From contig LNAC01000137.1 of assembly GCA_002007465.1 (NCBI GenBank), positions 3,513,931-3,577,930 of the forward strand: DNA of 64,000 nucleotides, given 5' to 3'. The stretch comes from Ailurus styani. Lineage: Eukaryota; Chordata; Mammalia; Carnivora; Ailuridae. A program made the position numbers and the translations under genes. Positions 1 to 12,150 of this stretch are shown piece after piece. Numbering within the stretch: position 1 is the first letter of the stretch; each line of letters starts with the position of its first letter. Below the pieces are notes generated by a model, which was given only the letters and a program-made list of their open reading frames with translations, was not told the DNA's origin and searched no databases.

Positions 1-180
1 GGGGGGGCTGCACCACTGGTCTCGGGCGGGGGTGGGCGCTGCTCCTCAGTCCCGCTGGACTGTTCCATTTGCAGGAGGAGGGGGAGAGGGTTCTGGGGCC
101 CGGGGTACGCCTGCAGGTTTTGTGGTCGGCCGCGCAGGACGTGGATGGATGATTGGCTCCGAATTTTGCAGTTTTGCCAG
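1..180. promoter_or_regulatory. CpG-rich edge, probable shore of the CAT promoter island
   Basis: The first 180 bases are G/C-rich with clustered CpG dinucleotides, unlike the AT-rich sequence that follows. CAT exon 1 (residues 1-22) is not in this stretch and must lie further upstream. The position just inside CAT intron 1 fits the tail of the CpG island that covers the TATA-less CAT promoter in other mammals. That assignment is inference. Confidence 0.5.
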
Positions 181-1214
181 CTGGGACAGAGGTCGCAGCT
201 GGAGGGAGGACTGAAGGCTCCTGGGGAAAGAGGCAGAGAGCTACAGCTGCAACAAGGGAAGTGAAGGGGGAGAAATGGGAACGGGGCTCTAGCCTTGACC
301 TTGCTCCAGCAGTTACTACAAGGTTCCATATTTGCGGGGTGCCATGTGGACAGGGATCGTGTTTTATCATCTCGATATCCCCAGTAGCAGTCACAATGCC
401 AAGTACCCCGTACGCACGGCATTCAACGACGAAATAAAGAATTTTTATGTCCGCGATTCCATTTGCATTTTAAAAACACCATGCCTAACATTTTAGAGCT
501 GCAGGCGACACTAGGGATGGTTAATGCGTTTATTCACACGTATTCTTTGGGTGCCTGCCTGTGCTAGTCACGGTGTTGAGACAAGGTATACAAATGCCAG
601 TGAGGCAAGAACTATAGCGTAGAGAAGCTCAAAGTCTAGTCAGGGAGACAGCACAGATAAACAGGCGATTTCCATACAGCGTCGTGAGGGTTCTATTATA
701 GGTTATCTGTAAAGCGTAAAGGGAGTGACGGGACTTGGCTGGAAAGCTTCCCCAAACACGTGACATCTGAACAAGAACTTTAAAGTTGAGAAAGGAGTTC
801 AGCTCCGTGGTGGTGGGTGAGGCATTCCTGGCCCGTATCCATGGGCGGGCGCAGAGTGTCAAAGAGCATCTTTGAGCAGGTTGGGTTAGTTGGGAGTGCT
901 TCTGATCTGAGGCTTTTCTTGTCATATTGGCGGGAGAGTCTTGAGGGACTTGGCCAGTTCCAGTGGCAGAGAGAGGACTAGAGCCATGCTTTTTCTCATC
1001 TTAATGCTCTTTCTCAAAATTGAGTTAGTGTTCATGAACTGGAGTATTAATGCTAAGTGTCCTTGGATTGCTTTTTATTATTCCCTGCTCTTGAGAAGGC
1101 TATCATGTCCCTCTAAGGGGCTGGCTCATCTCTTCTTGTTTTGTCCTTTATTATATGCCAGGAAGGTAGGTAGAACTCAGTTTTTCGTGAGTTCCTAAAG
1201 TGAAGCAGAGAGAC

Positions 1215-1290
1215 TTGGAGTCTTTTCAAGGACGGGCAGCTAGTTAGTGGCAGAGTCAAGATTAGAACTTGCCTGCTGGGGACCAGGATT
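1215..1290 (-). mobile_element. Short MIR-like remnant, reverse
   Basis: GGGCAGCTAGTTAGTGGCAGAG followed by GATTAGAACTTGCCTGC is a typical reverse MIR core. Only about 75 bases are clear. Confidence 0.45.
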
Positions 1291-1779
1291 CTTTCTGTAT
1301 CTAGTGGTTGCTAAATCCTGATTCACACTGAAGTTTTCATGATACTCTGTGACTGAGAGCAATATGGACACTAGTGAGTTTTTCATAAAGCACAATTTAT
1401 TCATTTTTAAAGGACCCCATCGCCCCCATTTTTGGAGACTAGCTTGCCTCTATATTTTGAGAATCATTAACTGTTGTTAAATCATTACAACACTAGTGGC
1501 AATTTACCCTACGTGGTTGCCTGTGTGTGAAACATCTGGCTCACAAGAACACATCTATAATGGAGGGCTTATAGTTGAAATACTGTTGTCTCCTTTGCCT
1601 ATGGCATGTCTGTGCACTGTGTACATGGTCCCGATTGGTAGTCACTTTAATGTCTTGTTGTTCTTCACTTTTAGCTGCTCTTGGTGAAAACTGCTTATTT
1701 CTTTGAGGTGACCTCCTCCCCCCAATCCTCCAAAGGAAATTTTGCATGTGTCGCATAGCCTTTATAATTTTCCAATGCT

Positions 1780-2810
1780 TTTTTGGGAAAATTTCATACA
1801 TTCAGAAAAGTTGAAGGAATCCTGCAGTGTATATTTAAATATATTCACCACATTTTGGTATATATCTTTTATTACGTGCTATTCTAACTGTCCATCCCTT
1901 TGTCTATCCCAGAGTAGGTTGTAGCCATCAGTAGACTTTACCCCTAAACACTAAGCATGCAAAACAGAGTTCAATATTTATGTGTTTAAGGTAATATGTA
2001 CAGCAAAATATACAAATATTAAGTGTACCATTCCATGATATTCTGATAAATATATTTACCCGTGAATCCTATTCCCTCATCAAGGTACATAGACAATTAT
2101 TGTCACCTGGAAAGTTCCTACATGCTGTTTCCCAATGATTTACTGCAACCTTTGCAATCTTGCTCCAGGCAACCACGGTTTGATTTCTTTTTAGCCACTG
2201 GCTTGGGTGCTTTTTTGTGTTAACACTTCTTTCATTCAGCAAAAATGTTTTAAGGTTAAAACAAAAAAGATTGATTCATGTTGTTTTTTGTATCAGCAGT
2301 TTGTTATTTTTATTGCTGAGTAGTATTCCATTGGATAAATACAGCACCGTTTTATATGCTGTTGCTAGGTATGTGGGCTATTTCCATTGTTTGGCTGTTA
2401 TGAATAAAGCTGCAATAAAAGTCTTAAACAGATATTTTTGTGCATATTGCTTTCATTTCTCTTAGGAAATACCTGTAGTAGAATTGTTGGGTCATAGGGT
2501 AAGTGAGTATTTTATAAGAAACTGCTAAGGCTTTTTCCAAAGCGTTTATACCATTTTACACTTCTGTCAGCTGTGGATGAGAATTCTAGTTGTTCCACAT
2601 TCTGTCACCTTTGGTGTTGTCAGTCTTTTAATTTTAGCCATTCTTGTGGGTATGAAGTGATGTCTCATGGGGTTGTAATTTGCATTGTTCTCATGACCAG
2701 TGAGAACGAGCATCTTTTCATGTGCTTATTGACCACTGGGGAATGTTCTTCTGACCTAGCTGTTTAAATTTTTTGTCCTTTAAAAAACTAGATTGTCTTT
2801 TTATTATTGA
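1780..2810 (-). mobile_element. Old LINE-1 3' fragment, antisense
   Basis: Bases 2300-2770 show the reverse complement of the end of L1 ORF2: TAGTATTCCATTGG, TTTGGCTGTTATGAATAAAGC, GTCATAGGGTAAG, then GTTCCACATTCTGTCACC. Many substitutions and no open frame indicate an inactive ancient copy. The 1780-2200 part is less certain but fits L1 3' UTR. Confidence 0.8.
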
Positions 2811-3508
2811 TCCGTAGCTCATATTTGAAATCATATGTGGGCTAAGTGCTGTAATAATTCTGAAATGTGTTATGGTGTAAACATAATAGAAATTTATTTC
2901 TCTCTTACATGATGGGCCAAAGTGGTTTGGGGTGAGTACTCTATGGCCCACAGTTATTGGGGGAGGGTTCCAGGCAGACAGAGGCTCCCCCTTTGACAAC
3001 ATTTAGCTTTAAAGGTTGCCCTGGGCATCACTGTCCATCTCTAGAAGGTTAAGAACATGGAGAGAGGGTATGTGGGAGGTTTAGGAACCAGGCTGTAAGT
3101 GGTATAGGTCACTTCTACTCAGCTTCCATTGGCTACATTGGTTCCAATGACCTGTTACATGACCACACCTAATAGAGAGGGCAGCTGGGAAATGCAGTCT
3201 ACCCCTGTCTGGGTAGCCGACTTACTATGTTACCCAAACTATACATACATTCCATGTAAAAATCTGTTTAGCCATTTCTCGTGATATGGTAATGGGCAGA
3301 TACAATCATCTTTTTTTTTTTTTTAAGGATTATGTCATTTTTATTTCCTGACATTAAAATACTCTTTCTCTTAGAAAATTATGATAACAATGGATGATTG
3401 TGTATCTGTGTGTATATATGTATTTTTTATTTTTAATCTCCCTGTACTTGGCAAATGCCTCTGTGTAAGTGGGCAGCTCTGTATCAACATCCTCCCTCCT
3501 ACTCTCTG

Positions 3509-3650
3509 TTTTTTTCTTTTTTTTTTTTGTAAGTAGGCTCCACACCCAGCGTGGAGCCCAGCACGGAGCCCAAACTTAACAACCCTGAGATCAGGACCTG
3601 CACTGAGATCAAGAGTCAGATGCTCAACCAACTGAGCCACCCAGGTGCCC
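3509..3650 (-). mobile_element. Can-SINE, reverse orientation, shortened
   Basis: Can-SINEs are tRNA-derived retroposons specific to Carnivora, copied by the L1 machinery. A T-rich stretch (the A tail on the minus strand) leads into a diverged body that ends in the tRNA-related head GAGCCACCCAGGTGCCC. The CT-rich middle is missing and divergence is high, so this copy is relatively old. Confidence 0.85.
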
Positions 3651-4221
3651 TTTCAGTTTTTATTTTTATTTTAAGGTTTTATTCTTGATAGCATTATTCT
3701 AAATATTTGCTAATGATTGAAAACCCATAGCAGTGTTTTGACCGTTTCTTGGTGGAAGCCTTGGTAACTCACCAAGAAGGGGGAAAAAAAAAAACAAAAC
3801 CCAAAACATTAGCAATTGTTGTGACACTTTGATATTACAGGTACTAATATAAAACAGCCTGGCTTGAAAAACAAACTTTTCCCATTTGGGTGAAGGAGGA
3901 GGTGTGTTTAGTCTGTGTGTGCACAGAGATCCAGCTACATGACTTTTAAGTCTGACATTTATCTTCCTTGTAAAAGGTAACTTTTATTTTTTTTTTTTGG
4001 AATTAAAACCACCCACTAGTTCAATAACAAGACAGGCAATTCTTTGCGTGCCTGATAGCTCTTATTGTTCCTTGCTTAGGGCATAGTTGTTAGTCTAAGG
4101 CCATAAACGTTGCAGATCTAGTAGCAGTTAGCATGCTGAAATGGCCTGTTTAGAAGCTTTCAATATACCTTATTTAGTACCAATAGGATCCATTTATGTT
4201 CTTTATTAAGAACACAGTTTG

Positions 4222-4330
4222 AGTATTATAGGAACATTGTATGGTGATAGATGGGGACTACACTTATCATGGTGAGCACTGAGTAATGTATAGAATTGTG
4301 GAATCAATATGTTGTATGTGTTTGTTAATT
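4222..4330 (+). mobile_element. Carnivore L1 3' end fragment
   Basis: The sequence ATTGTATGGTGATAGATGGG followed by GAGTAATGTATAGAATTGTGG matches the 3' end of carnivore L1 copies as I recall them. It is short and 5'-truncated. Confidence 0.6.
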
Positions 4331-5099
4331 ACAATTCCCATAAAGAAGGCTTGATTTTTTTTTCTTACTCTTTTTGAAAAGATTTCACGTTTTCCACGAT
4401 ATGTTATTTAATATTTTTTTGAGTGCCCATGCCCTAGGTGAAGGGTACAGGATAACTTAGACAATGAGTAAAGTAGGATGAAAATCAGTCTTGCTTCTTG
4501 AGCTTAGAATGACCTACTGGCATTGACTTACACATTGACTTACACATGGCTTAACCATGATGAAGTCTGCTATAGGACAAAGTGCATCCCAGTGACGAAG
4601 TCTCTGCGCGTAGCCCAGGTAGCATAGTTTTTGGTCATTAAGGCAATCAGAAACATTTCCCAGTGTTATCACTTCATGTATTTTGATCTTATGAATCGCC
4701 CTGGTGTGATGTGACCTTAATTAAGATGGAGCACCTTCTGATGCTTAAAATGTCTTAAGGTTAATAATAATAATTTAAAAAGGCCCATCAGACTACAGCT
4801 GGAATTTAGTATTAAATGGCCTTTGTGGTAGTTAGGGTTTTCCACATTTTCTAGTGATGATAAGCCCTCTCTGGGCAGGAGCTGGCATTAACCATCTGGT
4901 CGACTGCCTGGTATATATTTTGTGTGCAGTGCTGAATTCTGCTCTTTGTCTTGACCGAATGGGTGGCTATAGGGAAAGAATTCAGTATGGAGGGTGGTCA
5001 GAATGAGCACTCACTTGTTAGAGTTCTTGATGCAGCCCGCCCTCTCTCTCCCTTCACCTTCTTCCTTATTTCTTTTATTAGACATTTCTCCTTGATTCT

Positions 5100-5190
5100 T
5101 GATGTGAAAAAAGAAAACCTGAAACATTATATTGTGGAAAATTTCAAACCAGAACTGAAGTAGGGAGGATCCTGTAATGAACCTCCCAAG
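5100..5190 (+). mobile_element. Possible L1 3' UTR remnant
   Basis: ATTGTGGAAAATTTCAAACC followed by GGATCCTGTAATGAACCTCC resembles an old L1 3' region. It is short, so the call is weak. Confidence 0.4.
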
Positions 5191-5580
5191 GGTGTTTATC
5201 TCCAAAAGATAAGGACTCTTTAAGAATACCATTGTCACATCTAGAACCTGAGCAGAAATCGCTTACCTTCCTCAGCCAGTCGGTGTGTTCACTTTCCCTG
5301 ATTGTACAGGAAAGAGATCACCTATGGACCAGAGTTGACTGTCTTTAGAAAGGCCTACTTGCCAGGGTGGCCCCTGGCTAGTGTCTGGAAGTTGGATTTC
5401 TGGAAGGCTCCCCCACCTGAGCTGATAAGAGCACCGTGCAAACAATGTGGTGTTTACTGAACCCTTGCTTTCCTGCTGGGAGCCAGAGGGCAACTCCACC
5501 ATCAGCTCCTTACATAAACACCGTGCACTGAGTCTCTAATGAGCTTCCCTGCTGGACAACATTTCACAGGTGTTGCCACA

Positions 5581-5602
5581 NGGCCCCCCCCCCCCCCCCC
5601 CA
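5581..5602. other. Single N and poly(C) tract
   Basis: One ambiguous base is followed by GG and a run of about eighteen C. The tract length is probably unreliable. Confidence 0.8.
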
Positions 5603-6325
5603 GAGGGCTCTGGAAGCTTGTGCTCATTTCCTCTGGACTTCACTCCACGTGCCTTTCTCCTTGCTGGGGTTTTGCTTTGTATTAAAATGCTATAATAAAT
5701 TAGAGTCTGAGTATGACTCAGTGCTGGGTCCTGTGACTCCTCCTAGGGAATCACCTGGAGGTGGGTGGTCTTGGGGACTGTTGCATGTCTGTCTGTCTCT
5801 CTGTCTGCTTTTTAATGCTTTGTTCAAATCCAAATCTGAATAAGTTTCACACATTGCATTGGTTGATATGTCTTTTAAGCCCTTCTTTATCTTATGGTGA
5901 TTATAAACACAGTTCATAGTGGTTTAGTGAACCAGTGAAGAGTCAGCTTTAGTCAGATATACAGTCAGATAGGCTTCAAACTGTGGCTCGATTCCTGGGC
6001 AGGTTGCTTCACCTCTCTTCCCCGTGGTGTCTCCGTATTAAATATGGGCAGTAATTCTCCTTACCTTAAAGAATTGTTGAGGACTCATTTATGTAATTCA
6101 TGTGTATAAATTAATATATGTCAATTACCCAGCACATAGAATGCATACAGGACATGTTAGCTCTGTTGTTTTAAGAAATGCTATAGTGTTGTGGTTAAGA
6201 GTTTGGGTTCTTGAGCCAGTTTGTTTAGGTTCAAATTCTGATTCTGACCTTTTCTAGGTGGTGACCTGGAGTAAGTTGCATAACTTCTCTGTGCCTCAGT
6301 TTCCTGTTCTGTTTTTTCCTCTTCT

Positions 6326-6357
6326 ATTTTTTTTTAAAATATTTTATTTATTTATTT

Positions 6358-6399
<42 letters not shown>

Positions 6400-6544
6400 A
6401 AGTAGGCAGAGCAGCAGGCAGAGGGAGAGGGAGAAGCAGGCTCTCTGCCAAGCAGGGAGCCCTATGCTGGTCTTGATCCCAGGACCCTGGGACATGACCT
6501 GAGCCGAAGGCAGCCGCTTAACCGACTGAGCCACCCAGGTGCCC
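6326..6544 (-). mobile_element. Can-SINE, reverse orientation, with target-site duplication
   Basis: Full-length element with a long GA repeat at 6360-6398. The direct repeat TCCTCTTCT at 6317-6325 and 6545-6553 flanks it. It has inserted into an MIR element whose two halves lie on either side. Confidence 0.93.
6360..6398. repeat. (GA)n microsatellite inside a Can-SINE
   Basis: About nineteen GA units expanded from the CT-rich part of the SINE; likely length-polymorphic. Confidence 0.92.
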
Positions 6545-7720
6545 TCCTCTTCTGTATAATGGGGGTATACTCGTACTTACTTCAGACAGCTGAATTAAAT
6601 GTGATAACCCAAGTAGAGCTTAGAACACTGCCTACATACTAAGCTGTTATTGTTACAAGGTTTGAGAACTTCTGGTAAGTAAGACTTCTCGCACACATTC
6701 CATACCCAAGCTGAAGCGAGAGTTAGCAGGATGAGTGAGTTCCAAGTGTTACTTTTATTACTGGTAGAGACTTGATTGGAGAATGTGGCTTAGGCGTTTT
6801 GGCCAAGAGGGCTTGCTGAAATCGCACCCCTGTGTTGAATTTACCCGTTGCATTTAGGCAGTGGAGATTACTGGGCCTGCCCCTGGGAGAGCAGGATGTG
6901 TGCTGCCTGTGGCCACTGGCTTCCAGAGAGGAGAAGGGTGGGGACTCTGTGAGGCCTGGGTTCTTTTTCCAAACTTCCCAGTGTCTTGTAATGGGCTAGG
7001 AGGCTTAGAGCACTCCGGTTTCTCCCCTTTCCCCCAAAGAAATTTGAAGGCCAAGACAGTCTTTGGTTTTCTGTACATGGGTGTGCACATTGTACGTATT
7101 TGATGAATCTTTGTTGAATAAATGTAGAGTGTTAAGCAATAATTTGCTAGAAAATATCAGGTATATTGTGTGTTGATCCCTGAGAATGAGAAGCTGTCAT
7201 TATGACTCCTTTGGGATTGAAAGTTAGGGATGGGCTGTATTACCAATCTTTGTCAATTAAAAAATGGAAGATTGTGTTTAGTTAAGTTCTTGGAACTTCT
7301 GTAAGCAGAGGGCACTAATAAATGGAAGCTATTGATAGAATGTTTTATCAGAGAAAGCCAGCCTTACTCCTCCAAGGAAAATTTTTTCATTCGTGTCTTA
7401 ACTCCATCCAAAAATTAGAAAGAGCAAAGCCAAAATGGAATTTTACTTTGAGTCCCTACTTTTAATCATGGTGTCAGTTTTTAGCCAAGCCATAGTACTT
7501 CTTTGCCAATTTCTGCAGCAATTTTCATAACATTCTTCTAAAGGTGTTTGATCAAAATTTGAAGTTACAAATTCAAATAGTTCCCATTTATTTTGGGGAG
7601 GGGAGATGCAGGGAGAGGGATAGTCTTTTATTGCTTCCTTCTTCTACTTAGAAATAATCTTTCTTGGCCATTTTGTGTTGGTTCATAGTTTAATTTATTC
7701 ACATGTTGAATCCACAAGCC

Positions 7721-7914
7721 TTTTTTTATTTTTAAAGATTATATTTATTTGAGAGAGAGCGAGAAAGCAAGGAGAGGAGCAGAAGGAGAGGACAAGCAGA
7801 CTCTGCCCTGAGCATGGAACCTGGAGAGGGGCTCAGTTCCATGACCCTGAGATCACGACCTGAGCCAAAACCAAGATTTGGATGCTTAACCGATGAAACC
7901 ACCCAGGAGACCCA
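7721..7914 (-). mobile_element. Can-SINE, reverse orientation
   Basis: Diverged full-length copy flanked by CACAAGCC at 7713-7720 and 7915-7922. The head reads CCACCCAGGAGACCC, a mutated form of the usual end. Confidence 0.9.
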
Positions 7915-8214
7915 CACAAGCCTTTTTTTTTGTATACTTGTTGATAATGGCATCGTGTCAGGTGTCAGGGATATAGATGTAAAATGAATATACTATCTAG
8001 AGAGGAAAAACAGTGAAGCAAATAGGGAATTATAAATATTTTGTTCTGTGGGGCACAAGAAGATGCCCTTGGCTTAGCTTGAGGGATGGCATGGGGTGAA
8101 GGCAGGAAGAGCGGTTCAAGAGAAGCATGTATGAATGTCATGGATAGTTGTCAGCCAGAAAGACGTAAATACCTTAACAAGTACAAATGCCACTTTTCCT
8201 GAGAGAGAGAGCGC

Positions 8215-8442
8215 GCGTTTATTTTTTTTATTTTTTTAATTTTTTAAAAAGATTTTATTTATTTATTTGACAGAGAGAGAGAGAGATCAGATCACAAGTA
8301 GGCAGAGAGGCAGGCAGAGAGAGAGGAGGAAGCAGACTCCCTGCTGAGCAGGGAGCCCAATACGGGCCTCGATCTCAGGACCCTGAGATCGTGACCTGAG
8401 CCGAAGGCAGAAGCTTTAACCCACTGAGCCACCCAGGCGCCC
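8215..8442 (-). mobile_element. Can-SINE, reverse orientation
   Basis: Full-length copy close to consensus, flanked by GAGAGAGCGC at 8205-8214 and 8443-8452. Confidence 0.93.
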
Positions 8443-8639
8443 GAGAGAGCGCTTTTAGAATTCTCCAGCCATGAAAAGCTTTTCTGTCATTAAAAATTCT
8501 AGTTCTAAAGTGATCCGAGTTTAAAAACAGCAACAACAACAACAGTAGCAGCGGCAACGTAATAGTCAGCAAGTTGGAAGAAATCTCTTTGCCCATCATA
8601 CTTGTTATATAGAACAAGTAGATCTGTGCCCCGACATTG

Positions 8640-8800
8640 AAATCTGTGTAAAATCACTGAAATTCTCCAGTCATACAGCATCATCCATTAAACGGGAATA
8701 ATAACATGTCTCTCACTAGATTATTGGAGGCTTAAGGGAGATGACTTATGTAAAAGTAATTAGGATAAAGCCTTGCATATCGCAGGTGCTTCAGAAATGG
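8640..8800 (+). mobile_element. MIR 3' portion
   Basis: AAACGGGAATAATAACATGTCTC, then GATAAAGCCTTGCATATCGC and CAGGTGCTTCAGAAA follow the MIR 3' order. Confidence 0.65.
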
Positions 8801-11049
8801 TAGTTACGAAGGGAAATGAGCAATTCTGTACAGTTCTGTCAATTGCATTGATCCTCTGTCCTTCTTGGTTAGCATTGGACCAGAAATGGTCACCCTCCAT
8901 CCTCTTACTAGAGAAAACCCAGAGCTGGCATCCTGGGGTGTTGTTTCTTTGGTCTGTAGCTGGCAAGAACCAGGGGCACAGGCTGTGGGGTGTGGCTGTG
9001 TTCTGGTTTATCACACACACTGTGCTGCAGGGGTGCCCTGTCCTCCCTCCTCCCAGACTGCAGCCTGTCCTGTTGTTTGTGCGGAACATAGAGATTCCTC
9101 TTGCCAGGCAGCCTCTATGGTCTGTGGGATGGGGGGGAGGGGACAGGGACAGGGACAAAGCCAGTGGAATGAATGAGTGTTGAGCTGGGTGTGCCTGAGA
9201 GGCCCTTGTTCTTAATGCTGCACCCTCTGGGTGGGACCGTGAGTCCACGTTGGGATGGTTGAGCTTCTCGTGTGACCCAGGTGCCCTTCGGCTGCTTTTT
9301 GACCTGCAGACAGGCTCAGACTTATTTTCCCCTCCAGCCGTTTCTCCCCTAGCATCCGGATAAAGCCTGCCACCCTGTTGCTCCCCTCAGCCTTGTCCAG
9401 CGGTTGCTGACCCCGCCATGTGTGGGCTTTTTGTTCTTCCTTCTTCTCTCCTTTCATCCCTTCCTGACCAGACTCTGCCCTTCTCAGCTGGTGCAGGGAG
9501 TGGCTTCACCTGCCTGGGCTCACCTAACCAGGCAGGCATGCTCTTCCAAGTCCTCCATTCCTGGCTATTTTTGTGGCTGTTTTAGCCCTGGAGGGCTTGT
9601 TTTCACTGCTCTCCACCTACTAGTTCAGAAGTATTTGAAATGCTGGAGATTGCTGCGAAGTTTGCCCTAAACCAGCACAGAACAAATTGTATTTGGGCTT
9701 GGGTTGATCGCAGTGCTCGGTGCGTGGCGCTGACCATGCAGGTGGACACAGGGCACTCACTGCCTTCCTTCTGAGGCCCTGCCTCTCCCCATTTCCTTTT
9801 CTCACTGCCCCTCTAGAGACACTGCGTTCACCACCCCTGCTTCCTTCCCTCCTCTGCATTCCTGGGCTTGCTCACTGTAACTTACACCTCCAGGGTCACT
9901 GATTTAAAGTCAAACACAATGGTCAGAATCCTTTATGATAGGACCTCAGATGCACCCTATCAGGGTCATCTTTTCCTTGGTCCAAGTCACACCATCAGTA
10001 GTGGTCAGTGGCTGGCTGTCTCTCGTTTGGTTATTTTATCTACCCTTGAAACTGTCATGGGGCTGGTTACCAGAGGCCCCAGGTTTCCAAGACCAGAAGC
10101 CTCTTTTCAGTCCTCAGTTCCATGGGTCTTTGTGCAGCAAGTGCCTCTGTTGGCTTCTGTCCCGAAATTCTGTGTCCCGGGGTTCGGAGTCCGGAGTCCG
10201 TGACAGGTTTCCATTTCTTCCCTGCCTCGCCATGCATTCTTTCTCCTTCGCTGCCTCTTCCCTTCCTTGCAAGGGGATGGTGCTGGCCCTTGGTGCTCTG
10301 TCCTTGGTCTCTTCTGTCTCACCCTGCCCCTCTTCCATGTCCTGCTCCCTCATGGTCACGGGCACACACACATTCTTCTGCCCCTGCCCCTGCCCCTCTT
10401 CCGTCAGCGTTTAGTGGCCATAGTTTCAGTGTATCAGTCTCAACAAAGGGATTTACACACTAAATACAGCTGCTTTTGAGTTGTATTTTAAGACCGCTCT
10501 TTCCCAGCCTTGAGCGAACATCCTGTTTCATTGAGTCTGAGACGCCATGCACTGTGAGATGTACCAGTGTCTTATACACTACTCAGAAGGTTAAAACCCT
10601 GCCTGTCCAAACCAGGACACATTGCTAAGATGCCACAGATGATAAGACATACCCCAGCTTTAAAGATCTTAAACTATTAAAAAATTGTGTATGTTACCAT
10701 TGGTGAACTGTGGTAGTTAACATTTGTTTAAGAGCCTATGCTCAGCAGCGGCCCATTCTCTGAAGAATTTTCCCTCTGCGTTGTAATTATTTTTCTGAAG
10801 AAAGAAAGTAGAGAAAAGAAATCTTATTTAGGGACTTTCTTCATAAAAATGAGTATGTGTCTATCATAGTCTTCTTTGTTTTCTATGCAGTTATTTTAAG
10901 CTGAAGATGTAACTCTAAGTGGAGATTTCATGTTTTTAAATTTACATGGGCAAGTGAAAATTATGCATAGTTTAGGGAGTTTTTAGAAAGTAATTAGGTG
11001 ATTAGAAGTGGATACTTGTGGTGACACAGTACCTTCATTAAAAATGTTT

Positions 11050-11120
11050 TTAAGGATTCACAGACCTGTACCCCTGAAGCAAATAATACATTATATATTA
11101 ATAAAAAACAAAAACAAAGT
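11050..11120 (+). mobile_element. Carnivore L1 3' terminus
   Basis: CACAGACCTGTACCCCTGAA followed by AATAATACATTATATATTAATAAAAAA is the characteristic end of carnivore L1 elements. Only about 70 bases are present, running directly into a Can-SINE. Confidence 0.7.
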
Positions 11121-11127
11121 TTTTAAG

Positions 11128-11318
11128 GGGGCACCCATGTGACTTTGTTGGTTAGGTGTCTACCTCTGGCTCAGGTCATGATCCCAGGGTCCTGGGGTGG
11201 AGCCCTGAGTCAGGCTCCCTGCTTGGTGGGGGTCTGCTTCTCCCTCTCCCTCTGTCCCTCTCACTCAATCCACACACTCTCTCTCTCTGTCTCTGAAATA
11301 AATAAAATCTTAAAACAT
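11128..11318 (+). mobile_element. Can-SINE, forward orientation
   Basis: Diverged copy beginning GGGGGCACCCATGTGAC and ending in AATAAATAAAATCTTAAAA. It is flanked by GTTTTTAAG and GTTTTTAGG, and lies next to the A-rich 3' end of an L1 fragment. Confidence 0.9.
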
Positions 11319-11699
11319 GTTTTTAGGAACTGTATGACATGAGGGTGTATCACATTGCCTTCACTAAGTCAATACAAAGTAAAGATAATTTTTTTTAAGT
11401 ATAGATAATTTGAAAAACTTCAGATATTTGATTAGATGTAGGCAAAGACTTCCCTACTTAAAAATTATTTTAGGAAAGAAAATAGAAATCTAAAGAAAAT
11501 TAAAATGACCTATAATTATATCACCTAAATGTTACAATAGTTTCATTGTTACTAAAATTTTTCTGTGGGTGAGATTCTTAATGGTGGCATAATATTTCAT
11601 TACTTAACTCTTCCTCTATTTTTGGATATTTAAGCTACCTGTCAGCTTTTGCTACTGTAAGTAATGTAACGTTTAACCACTCCCCCCGCGCTCCCCCCC

Positions 11700-11815
11700 C
11701 TTCCCCCGTAGACTCTGAGCTCCATGAGAGCAGGAATGTTGATGTTCGCTGCTTCAACCCCAGCACCTAACACCATCGGCACCCCCTACACATTTTTGGA
11801 ATGCTGTTTGGTAGA
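11700..11815 (+). mobile_element. Short L2-like 3' end
   Basis: GACTCTGAGCTCCATGAGAGCAGG followed by CAACCCCAGCACCTAACACC is the end of an L2-type element. Confidence 0.55.
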
Positions 11816-12039
11816 TTTACTCTAAATTTTAATTCACATGTTCTTCCTGACTCTGAATATACCTAGGGAGTAGAAAAGGGAAGCTAGGGAGATGATTTAA
11901 TTGCTTATTCTGTAGTGTTTTTGGAGACGTAGCTGAAATATAGTGTCCCTCAAGGCAAGCAGATGCATTTAATAACTGCTTTTCATTCCTTTTTGTCTTG
12001 GGTTCTGTGAGGAGCAACCTTTAACCTCGAAGTGTCCAT

Positions 12040-12150
12040 TGTCACTTTCTCATAACATAAAGATGAGAAAAGAGAGCATTACATCTGGTTATTGGCAGAG
12101 CTGGAAGTCGGACCCAGGCTCTGTGATGCCAACACTCATGGTTTTTCTAA
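12040..12150 (-). mobile_element. MIR remnant, reverse
   Basis: AACATAAAGATGAGAAAAGAG then GGCAGAGCTGGAAGTCGGACC read as reverse MIR. Confidence 0.55.

Larger units (their letters stand above)
6176..6640 (+). mobile_element. MIR element, split by a Can-SINE
   Basis: The left half (6176-6316) shows GTGGTTAAGAGTTTGGG and TGTGCCTCAGTTTCCTG. The right half (6554-6640) shows GTATAATGGGGGTATACTCG and GAGCTTAGAACACTGCC. Together they are one sense MIR. Confidence 0.85.

Noticed and set aside
1..180. CAT exon 1 in the first bases
   Set aside because: No frame there matches the expected N-terminus (MAD-RDPASDQM-like) with a donor after AAQ, so exon 1 must lie upstream.
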